Source: Pseudomonadota bacterium (GTDB lineage Bacteria > Pseudomonadota > Gammaproteobacteria > Burkholderiales > Gallionellaceae). From it: a stretch of DNA of 11,285 nt. Both the position numbers and the translations under genes were made by a program. The DNA is taken from NCBI GenBank assembly GCA_021781695.1, contig JAJXWG010000035.1:1-11285 (forward strand). Direction: 5' to 3'. The first letter of the stretch is position 1; each line of letters begins with the position of its first letter. This document shows positions 6,365-11,285 of the stretch, in pieces. Below the pieces are notes generated by a model. That model was not told the origin of the DNA. It saw nothing but the letters and a program-made list of their open reading frames with translations, and searched no databases.

Positions 6365-7991
6365 TGCCGTTCACCCATTCCTTGATGACGCTGGCAACGA
6401 TCTTGGGTTCCTGCTGTGCAATCTGCTTGGCAAGGTTGAGATTGTGTTCATAAGGCGCAGGGGTGGGCATGACTTGCTCCTCTTCAGCATGTTCTGCGGC
6501 AGCCAGTGGTTGATGGCTCACGTGCTCATCGGCCTTGAATGCCTGCAGCGGACGCAATGCGGGTTTGATGACCTTGAACACCACGAGCAGCATGATGATC
6601 GTGATGATCAGATACTTGGCGATCTGCTTGGCCAATTCTACCATGTCCGTCTGTTGCCATATCGGCACTTCTTTCTCTGCCCCCCCGTAATCCTTGAAAG
6701 ATGCGTTCTCGATGTTCAGGCTGTCGCCACGGCTTGTATCGAATCCTACCGCATCTTTCACCAGCAAGTCGATCTGGGATTTTTCCTTTTCAGTCAGGGG
6801 TCTCGAGCTTACCTTGCCTTTGGGGTCGGTAGTCTTGTGGTCGTTGACCACCACGGCGACCGACAGGCGCTTGATCATGCCGACTGGCATCACGGTGTGG
6901 CTGATGGTGCGATTCAATTCATAGTTGACCGTGGACTCCTTGTGCAGATTGTCCAGCTTGGGGGCGGCGGCCTGGTTGGGGTTGCCTTGCGTATTCGGAG
7001 GGGCGACGATGGGTGCGGTCGCGGGAACAGGCGGCTGGTTGGATAATGCGCCGGGCACGCCGCTTGCAGCAAGACCAGAACCGTTCAGCGTCTCGCTGTT
7101 CTGCTGGCTTCGGATGCTGGTTTCATTCGGGGTGGGATTGGGATTGTAGACTTCGGCCGTCTGTTCGACGCGCGCAAAATCGATGTTCGCCGTCACTTGT
7201 GCGCGCACATTTTCCGCGCCATAGAGCGGGGCCAGAATATTTTCGATGCGCTTGATATAGCCTTGCTCAACCTGTTTCACATATTCGATCTGCTTGGCAT
7301 CCATGCCTGTGCCATTGTCATCCTGGCCGGCACTCAGCAATGTCCCGTCCTGATCGACGACGGTGACATTCTTTGCTTCAAGGTCAGGCACGCTGCTCGA
7401 GATCAGGTGCACGATCGCGGAAACCTGTCCCGAATCGAGCAATCTTCCACCGCGCAACGTGAGCACGACAGAGGCGCTGGGTTTTTGCTGTTCCTTGATG
7501 AAGACGCTGGGCTTGGGTATGGCCAGATGGATGCGCGCCGAAGCGACGGCGCCTATGGTCTGCACGGAACGGGCCAGTTCCCCTTCCAGCGCGCGCTGGT
7601 AGTTGACCTGTTCGGCAAATTGCGTGATGCCGAATTTCTGGTTTTCCATCAGCTCAAACCCTACTGTGCCGCCCTTGGGCAGGCCCTGGCTTGCCAGTTT
7701 CAGGCGAGCCTCATGGACTTCGTTGGAGGGGACCATCAGTGCGCCGCCGCCCTCGGCGAATTTGTAGGGGATGTTGAGTTGCTGCAGGGATTCGATGATA
7801 GCACCGCCATCCCGGTCGGACAGATTGCTGTACAGCACCCGGTAGTCCGGGGTCTGTCCCCATATCCATGCGCCGATCAGCAGTGCAACCAGCGCGGCAA
7901 CACCTATGCCAAGCCCCATCTTCTGCTGCAGGCTTAAGCGCTCGAAATTGCCAAGTGCAGTGGGTACCGCGCTCATTTGTTGTTCGGCCAT
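6357..7991 (-). CDS. fliF: Flagellar MS-ring protein FliF
   Basis: FliF forms the inner-membrane MS ring, the base on which the rotor, rod and export gate are assembled. The 544-residue product has a cytoplasmic N terminus and a first membrane segment at about 26-45. A large periplasmic part follows with the YscJ/FliF ring-building motifs, including YRVLYSNLSDRDGGAI (50-65) and SARIHLAIPKPSVF. The Pro/Asn-rich linker and beta-collar region come next, then a second membrane segment at about 459-472. The cytoplasmic tail of about 70 residues ends PKIVASVIKEWVNGNE, the FliG-binding motif. The ATG at 7991 has no recognisable Shine-Dalgarno; a second ATG five codons in has none either. It is the first gene of the minus-strand operon and diverges from fliE. 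Confidence 0.97.
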   Translation of the reverse strand: MAEQQMSAVPTALGNFERLSLQQKMGLGIGVAALVALLIGAWIWGQTPDYRVLYSNLSDRDGGAIIESLQQLNIPYKFAEGGGALMVPSNEVHEARLKLASQGLPKGGTVGFELMENQKFGITQFAEQVNYQRALEGELARSVQTIGAVASARIHLAIPKPSVFIKEQQKPSASVVLTLRGGRLLDSGQVSAIVHLISSSVPDLEAKNVTVVDQDGTLLSAGQDDNGTGMDAKQIEYVKQVEQGYIKRIENILAPLYGAENVRAQVTANIDFARVEQTAEVYNPNPTPNETSIRSQQNSETLNGSGLAASGVPGALSNQPPVPATAPIVAPPNTQGNPNQAAAPKLDNLHKESTVNYELNRTISHTVMPVGMIKRLSVAVVVNDHKTTDPKGKVSSRPLTEKEKSQIDLLVKDAVGFDTSRGDSLNIENASFKDYGGAEKEVPIWQQTDMVELAKQIAKYLIITIIMLLVVFKVIKPALRPLQAFKADEHVSHQPLAAAEHAEEEQVMPTPAPYEHNLNLAKQIAQQEPKIVASVIKEWVNGNE

Positions 7992-8024
7992 GATGATGTA
8001 TGGATGCTGTACGATGACAGTGAC

Positions 8025-8052
8025 ATTATCACCGGCATGCGGACCTTTGAAA
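8025..8052 (-). promoter_or_regulatory. Candidate sigma-70-like promoter for the fliF operon
   Basis: The minus strand has GATAAT at 8025-8030 (five of six matches to TATAAT) and TTTCAA at 8047-8052, with a 16-base spacer. The start point would be near 8018, about 27 bases before the fliF ATG. The -35 is weak. I searched the interval for the sigma-54 GG-N10-GC pattern on both strands and found no good match. Position supports it; sequence support is modest. Confidence 0.25.
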
Positions 8053-8124
8053 GGCAGAATAAGGGGAAATTCCTCTGCCTGTTCCTCTGATGCGCCTTGC
8101 GTGGGTTTGATTATTGTACAAGCA

Positions 8125-8152
8125 TTGTGAAAAGCAGTAATCAGTCGATAGT
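8125..8152 (+). promoter_or_regulatory. Weak candidate promoter for fliE
   Basis: TTGTGA (8125-8130) and GATAGT (8147-8152) are separated by 16 bases and each matches four of six positions of the sigma-70 consensus. The start point would be near 8159, inside the left arm of the inverted repeat. Low confidence: the -10 is made of repeat sequence and could be chance. Confidence 0.15.
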
Positions 8153-8224
8153 CGTTAGCCGTTAGTTGGCGTTGTTTGCTTTGCAGATGTTTTACTGACG
8201 ACTAACGTCTGGCGACTAGCTACT
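8143..8224. repeat. Imperfect inverted repeat between fliF and fliE
   Basis: The left arm (8143-8172) and the reverse complement of the right arm (8194-8224) agree at 23 of 30 aligned positions with one single-base gap. Three of the mismatches would be G-U pairs in plus-strand RNA. The loop is about 21 bases (8173-8193). Both arms are built from words such as TAGTCGTTAG, CCGTTAG and CGACTA, a degenerate short-period pattern unlike the rest of the window. It lies between two divergent genes, so it is not placed to terminate either. It may be a small dispersed repeat element or a regulatory hairpin in the fliE leader. Confidence 0.7.
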
Positions 8225-8230
8225 AATCTT

Positions 8231-8236
8231 AAGGGG
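8231..8236 (+). promoter_or_regulatory. Ribosome binding site of fliE
   Basis: AAGGGG lies 6 bases before the fliE ATG and fixes the start at 8243. It is one of the clearer ribosome binding sites in the window, along with the one before fliK. Confidence 0.8.
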
Positions 8237-8242
8237 TTAAGC

Positions 8243-8572
8243 ATGAACAACATATCGGCAATGGACGGGTTGCTTGCGCAAATGCGCGTGGCGGCAGCGG
8301 CAGCCGGCCTTTCCACGCCATCGGTTGCAAGCGCGGCAGAGCCTGCCCAGGCGAATTTCTCATCGGTGCTAAAGAGCGCGCTTGACGGCGTGGCGCAATC
8401 CCAGTCAACCTCGGCTGCCATGCAGAAAGCGTTCGTGATGGGAGATGAGGGAGCCAGCCTCAGCGATACCATGATCGCGGTGCAGAAGGCCAGCATCAGC
8501 CTGCAGACAGCCGTTCAGGTGCGTAGCAAGGTCGTTCAGGCCTACAATGACATCATGAACATGCAGGTGTAA
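8243..8572 (+). CDS. fliE: Flagellar hook-basal body protein FliE
   Basis: FliE is a small early export substrate that sits between the MS ring/export gate and the proximal rod. The 109-residue product matches the family length (about 105-110). It has a variable Ala-rich N terminus and the conserved C-terminal block at about 72-109, SLSDTMIAVQKASISLQTAV then VRSKVVQAYNDIMNMQV, which is diagnostic of FliE. It is the only plus-strand gene found here. It diverges from fliF, as in Salmonella and E. coli, and ends 26 bases short of the convergent ycgR-like gene. No obvious intrinsic terminator is visible in those 26 bases. Confidence 0.96.
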   Translation: MNNISAMDGLLAQMRVAAAAAGLSTPSVASAAEPAQANFSSVLKSALDGVAQSQSTSAAMQKAFVMGDEGASLSDTMIAVQKASISLQTAVQVRSKVVQAYNDIMNMQV

Positions 8573-8598
8573 AAAATCTTGTAGCCGGTACTCACTGG

Positions 8599-9345
8599 TT
8601 AACTGCTGGTTTTGCTGCGCTGCATCGCGGTGACATAGCGCTGCAACAGTATCATAGCAGGACCGTCCAGGTCCTTGAATTCGCATCCTGCACGGCGCAA
8701 GGTCCTGCCGTCCGGCGTGGAAAGAACGATCAGATTCTTCACCTCTATCGTGCCGTTCAGTTCGCCTATATCGGGCAGGCTGATCAGGCAATTGGAATAG
8801 CGTTTCCCCGGAACCAGCAGCGTATCCTGTTCCGTGCAGGTAAGACCCACGCCGCCGCCGCTGATGTCCATGATGGTCGCTTCGTGAAATGCGCTTTTCT
8901 CGGCATGCGGGATCACGCAGCTCAGCGGATCTTCGACGGGCGCTGTCAGACGGTAGTATTCGCGCCGCTGCAGGCGGTATAGGCTTTTTGGAAACGGCAG
9001 GAAAAAGGCGGGCTGTCCTTCATGAGTCGCGGTAGTTGCTTTTTCTGAAACGAACTGCAATTTGATCTGAGCATGCGAGCTCACGAAAATCAGCTTGTGG
9101 CTTTTAAGCAGGCGCGTGTTTTCGTGAGGGTTCTTGCTTTGTTCCAGCCACAGGCCCGTGGCATCGATTTTCAGAAGCGTGGTCAGGATGAAATCGTCGG
9201 ACTCGGATGCGTAGAGCGCGATGCGCGAACCGTGTTTGACGAGACTCTGTAAAAAAAAATCGATCTCTCGGTGCGCCGTGATGCGGTATTGATCGTCCTC
9301 TTTGCTTGTCAGGATTTCGATCTTGAGCGGTATGTCTTTTTCCAT
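8599..9345 (-). CDS. ycgR: YcgR-type flagellar brake protein with PilZ domain
   Basis: YcgR-family proteins bind cyclic di-GMP through a PilZ domain and then act on the flagellar rotor or stator to slow swimming. The 248-residue product is the usual YcgR length. The N-terminal YcgR domain spans about 5-120 (PilZN-like beta barrel, ending LPFPKSLYRLQ). The PilZ domain begins with the c-di-GMP-binding RxxxR motif at R128-R132 (REYYR), and its second motif D160-I-S162-G-G-G165 fits the D/NxSxxG consensus. All key ligand residues are present, so ligand binding is expected. The ATG at 9345 is the only start in this frame, because an in-frame stop lies shortly upstream; its ribosome binding site is weak. 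It follows the FlhB-like gene by 41 bases and is probably in the same transcript. Confidence 0.9.
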   Translation of the reverse strand: MEKDIPLKIEILTSKEDDQYRITAHREIDFFLQSLVKHGSRIALYASESDDFILTTLLKIDATGLWLEQSKNPHENTRLLKSHKLIFVSSHAQIKLQFVSEKATTATHEGQPAFFLPFPKSLYRLQRREYYRLTAPVEDPLSCVIPHAEKSAFHEATIMDISGGGVGLTCTEQDTLLVPGKRYSNCLISLPDIGELNGTIEVKNLIVLSTPDGRTLRRAGCEFKDLDGPAMILLQRYVTAMQRSKTSS

Positions 9346-9386
9346 GCTGGGCGACGACTTTATGTGTTGCCCTCATGATAACAAAA

Positions 9387-9677
9387 TTAAGGTTTTTTGT
9401 TCGGGGGAAAAGAACCGGTTTCCTCGTGCTCCAGACGGTATATCCAGGCCAGCAGTTCGGCGACAGCCAGATAAAGCTGCGGCGGGATCTGCTGGTCCAG
9501 CTCCACCTGCATCAGAAGGCCCACCAGGTCTGCGGATTCGTGAACATAAACGCCGTTCTGTTTTGCGCGTTCGATGATAGCCTGTGCGATCAGGCCGCGT
9601 CCTTTGGCGACGACTTTCGGCGCGCCATCCCCTTGCCCGTACGCCAGCGCTATGGCAGCCTGTCTGTTCGTTGTCAT
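9387..9677 (-). CDS. Stand-alone FlhB C-terminal-like (FlhX/YlqH-type) protein
   Basis: This 96-residue protein resembles the cytoplasmic C-terminal switch domain of FlhB, the export gate subunit that changes substrate specificity when FliK signals. The family features are AAIALAYGQGDGAPKVVAKG (7-26), then the helix with LIAQAIIERAKQNGV, then IPPQLYLAVAELLAWIYRL (64-82). The membrane domain of FlhB is absent. The alignment starts where the autocleaving NPTH loop would be, and that motif is missing (NRQA in its place), so this resembles a pre-cut FlhB fragment. Comparable small proteins are YlqH of Bacillus and FlhX of Helicobacter. It overlaps the upstream FliK-like gene by 4 bases (ATGA), so the two are translationally coupled. 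A role in export switching is inference. Confidence 0.88.
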   Translation of the reverse strand: MTTNRQAAIALAYGQGDGAPKVVAKGRGLIAQAIIERAKQNGVYVHESADLVGLLMQVELDQQIPPQLYLAVAELLAWIYRLEHEETGSFPPNKKP

Positions 9678-10855
9678 GATTTCTCGACTACCGCACCGGA
9701 AAGCGGTATGCCCGCATTTTTCATCGCAGTTGCAAGCTCAGGCAGACGGCGGTCGAATAGCGCAGAAGCATCGGAATTTGCAGCATGCAGCGCGAGACTG
9801 ACGGCACCCTGATGGAACACCAGGCGCGCACGCACATCGCCCAGTCTTGGCAGGGCAAGTTCCATTTCGGTCTTCCACTGGCGTTCGTCGGGCAGTGCTG
9901 TACGGTGCTCCGGTTCACCCTGGATTTCCCACTGCATCTGCTGGTTGGGCCAGACCTGGCCTGACCAGGTGAGCTGGTGCGTCTCCAGCGTGTGCAGTTG
10001 CTGCTGCACAAGCGGGATGAGTTCCTTCGCGATCGGCAATGGTGCGTTTGATGTTGCGTCGGTTGTTGCTCCCTTGGTCTGCGTATCCGCAATTCCGGGG
10101 GCTGACTGCGAAAATGCGGCGGCATGGGCATCCGGCCTGGTAATTGCCTTGCTTGCTGGCTCCGGTTGAACCAGTGCAGGCGCTGTTCCGGCAGGTTGGG
10201 ATTGGTTTTCGCGCCCGGGCTGAGCGGTGACTTGTGCGGACGTTGTTCCGGGTGGTGCGTTTTTTGTCATCGGGGCCAGCAGGTTTTGCGGTTCGACGAG
10301 CAGCTGTGCGGTGCTGCGGGTGCCTGCGACCCATTGTGCCTGATGAGATTCATAGAACAGGCCGCTGTTGGCAAGCGCGTCTTTCAGCGCAACGGCAAGC
10401 TTTCCGCTCTCGGGTACGGTATTTTCTGATGGCCAGACCGCGCGCCCTGAAGCGGACTCGACTGGCGTTCTGCTCAATGGCTGCTGGGTCAGGTTTGAGA
10501 GCAGGCGGGAAGTCGAGCTGATCTCTTCTGCTGTGGAAATCGGTGCGCTGGAGGAAGATACGCTGAAAGTCAGTTTGGGGCTGGTTGACATCACCTGCAA
10601 CGTGATGGTGCTTCCGGTCTTGATCGGTCCCGGCAGCTGAATCTGCATGCTTTGTCCCGCGATCTGCACCTTGTATAGACCGGGGCTCACCTGTTGCTGT
10701 ATGGTGGCCTGTATCTGCTGGCCGACCGCGAATTTGACGGCGGCAATGCTCTCGGTCACGACTTGCGAAACGGCCGCGTTTTCAGACTGAGAGATCGAGG
10801 TCGCTGGTGTGACCGGTCTGGTTTGCGTGCTGTTGATCGGGCTTGTGGGCTGCAT
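9674..10855 (-). CDS. Second FliK-like protein (hook-length control C-terminal domain)
   Basis: From the ATG at 10855 this is a 393-residue protein with FliK-like organisation. A short disordered N terminus is followed by a small beta-rich region at about 40-100 (FAVGQQIQATI, then GLYKVQIAGQSMQIQLPGPI, then LTFSV). A helix LAVALKDALANSGLFYESHQAQWVAG lies at about 153-178 and a long Pro/Ala/Thr linker at 180-275. The C-terminal domain (about 280-390) resembles Flg_hook: ELALPRLGDVRARLVFHQG, then LPELATAMKNAGIPLSGAVV. It is distinct from the fliK at 1508-2785. It pairs with the FlhB-C-like gene through an ATGA overlap, like YlqG-YlqH in Bacillus. An in-frame ATG at 10891 (405 residues) would lie inside a palindromic repeat; neither start has a clear ribosome binding site. 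Role in export or assembly is inferred. Confidence 0.85.
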   Translation of the reverse strand: MQPTSPINSTQTRPVTPATSISQSENAAVSQVVTESIAAVKFAVGQQIQATIQQQVSPGLYKVQIAGQSMQIQLPGPIKTGSTITLQVMSTSPKLTFSVSSSSAPISTAEEISSTSRLLSNLTQQPLSRTPVESASGRAVWPSENTVPESGKLAVALKDALANSGLFYESHQAQWVAGTRSTAQLLVEPQNLLAPMTKNAPPGTTSAQVTAQPGRENQSQPAGTAPALVQPEPASKAITRPDAHAAAFSQSAPGIADTQTKGATTDATSNAPLPIAKELIPLVQQQLHTLETHQLTWSGQVWPNQQMQWEIQGEPEHRTALPDERQWKTEMELALPRLGDVRARLVFHQGAVSLALHAANSDASALFDRRLPELATAMKNAGIPLSGAVVEKS

Positions 10856-10886
10856 GAGATTTAAACCAAAATAGTTTATTAGCCTC

Positions 10887-10913
10887 GTCATTCCCGCGAA
10901 AGCGGGAATCCAG
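10887..10913 (+). repeat. Palindromic repeat copy 1 (dRS3-like core)
   Basis: Core at 10890-10909 is a 20-base hairpin sequence with an 8-bp stem and GAAA tetraloop. The ATG at 10891, the alternative start of the second FliK-like gene, lies within it. Confidence 0.85.
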
Positions 10914-10983
10914 CCAATTAGAAAGTTTCCCCGCGCAGCGGTATCAAAGCATTGGTATGGTCTGTGCGGAATTTTTTATTGAA

Positions 10984-11010
10984 CTGGATTCCCGCTTTCG
11001 CGGGAACGAC
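10984..11010 (-). repeat. Palindromic repeat copy 2 (inverted)
   Basis: Reverse complement matches copy 1 at 26 of 27 bases; the single difference (G for A at the fourth base of the unit) shortens the internal stem by one pair. It starts 24 bases after the end of the partial fliT gene. Confidence 0.85.
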
Positions 11011-11034
11011 AATTCGCTTGCCACTTACCACTTG

Positions 11035-11285
11035 TTATATTCCGCCGTAAGTCCTGTTCAGACGCTGTGCCTGCTGGTTGCTTTGCATGATGGCCTTCAG
11101 CTGTGTCATCCAGGTCTCGGTTTCGCTGCGAATCTTTTCGTCATCCGAGAGAATTTTTTTCAGCAGTTCTACCATGCGCAGTCTGGCTGCCTCATCGGGC
11201 ATTTCATCGGCATCTGTGATGCCTGCGATACGTTGTCTGTACTGTGGCTCTAGCGCGATCAGTCTGTCCCATTCGCCCCGATTGG
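11035..11285 (-). CDS. fliT: Flagellar protein FliT-like chaperone (5' end cut by window)
   Basis: FliT is the export chaperone of the filament cap protein FliD; in enterics it also inhibits FlhDC. Only the last 82 residues are visible, because the frame is open through the right edge. The segment begins NRGEWDRLIALEPQYRQRI, which resembles the FliT core around a conserved Trp-Asp followed by a Leu-x-x-Glu helix. It continues as charged helices (LRMVELLKKILSDDEKIRSE) and ends QAQRLNRTYGGI. FliT is typically about 100-120 residues, so some 20-30 residues are missing. Position upstream of other flagellar genes fits, since fliD-fliS-fliT is a common order. The family is divergent, so the call rests on helix pattern and context; an unrelated small flagellar helical protein is possible. 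Confidence 0.75.
   Translation of the reverse strand, partial: NRGEWDRLIALEPQYRQRIAGITDADEMPDEAARLRMVELLKKILSDDEKIRSETETWMTQLKAIMQSNQQAQRLNRTYGGI

Larger units (their letters stand above)
10887..11010. repeat. Paired palindromic repeat element (MITE- or BIME-like)
   Basis: Two 27-base repeats (10887-10913 and 10984-11010) face each other in inverted orientation and differ at one base. They flank 70 bases, giving a 124-bp unit. Each repeat contains its own hairpin, ATTCCCGC-GAAA-GCGGGAAT in the left copy. The spacer has a further imperfect inverted pair, CCGCGCAG (10932-10939) and CTGTGCGG (10962-10969). The core resembles the widespread ATTCCC-N8-GGGAAT repeats of proteobacteria, such as dRS3 of Neisseria. 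No transposase is present. No T-run follows either hairpin on the minus strand, so it is not an obvious intrinsic terminator. Confidence 0.85.

Noticed and set aside
6234..7937. Long plus-strand open frames (270 and 246 residues) opposite fliF
   Set aside because: Both are antisense to conserved fliF sequence, with no family motif or start signal; open length is explained by codon bias of the true strand.
8101..8118. Possible sigma-54 promoter, TGGG-N-TTGTA, upstream of fliE
   Set aside because: The GG and TTG elements are correctly spaced, but the essential -12 GC is GT and the -24 box matches poorly beyond GG.
10887..11010. Rho-independent terminator after fliT
   Set aside because: The hairpins are strong but neither is followed by a T-run on the minus strand; an A-rich stretch occurs instead.
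10887..11010. CRISPR-like repeats
   Set aside because: Only two copies, in inverted orientation, palindromic and with a single spacer; not an array and no cas gene nearby.

Overview
The window is a flagellar structural and export gene cluster on a chromosome of moderate GC content. Twelve protein genes are supported, two of them cut by the window edges. Eleven read on the minus strand and one (fliE) on the plus strand. Gene content, protein style and order (fliE diverging from fliFGHIJKLM, with a fliT, FliK-like, FlhB-like and YcgR group on the far side of fliE) suggest a motile Gram-negative proteobacterium. I infer a betaproteobacterium, possibly of the Nitrosomonadales/Gallionellaceae type. 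That placement rests on overall resemblance, not on any search.

Left block (about 1-7991, minus strand): reading from right to left, fliF (MS ring), fliG (rotor/switch), fliH (ATPase regulator), fliI (export ATPase), fliJ (ATPase stalk), fliK (hook-length ruler), fliL (stator-associated membrane protein) and fliM (switch, truncated by the window's left edge). fliF/G/H/I overlap by 8-16 bases and fliJ follows fliI with one base between, so this is a tightly coupled operon. The only sizeable internal gap is the 77 bases between fliK and fliL, which holds a weak promoter-like sequence.

Centre (7992-8242): a 251-base divergent intergenic region between fliF and fliE. It holds weak promoter candidates for both directions and a long imperfect inverted repeat built from TAGTCGTTAG-like words. 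fliE (rod/MS-ring adaptor) follows on the plus strand with a good ribosome binding site.

Right block (8599-11285, minus strand): fliT (partial, filament-cap chaperone), then a 124-bp palindromic repeat pair, then a second FliK-like protein overlapping by 4 bases with a 96-residue stand-alone FlhB C-terminal-like protein, then a YcgR-type PilZ protein (c-di-GMP flagellar brake) that ends convergently against fliE.

Together these genes build the MS ring, C ring, export ATPase complex and hook-length control, and regulate filament assembly and motor speed. No tRNA, rRNA, CRISPR, transposase or defence gene is visible. The less ordinary material is the FliK-like/FlhB-C-like pair, the two intergenic inverted-repeat structures, and an octapeptide repeat inside the main FliK.
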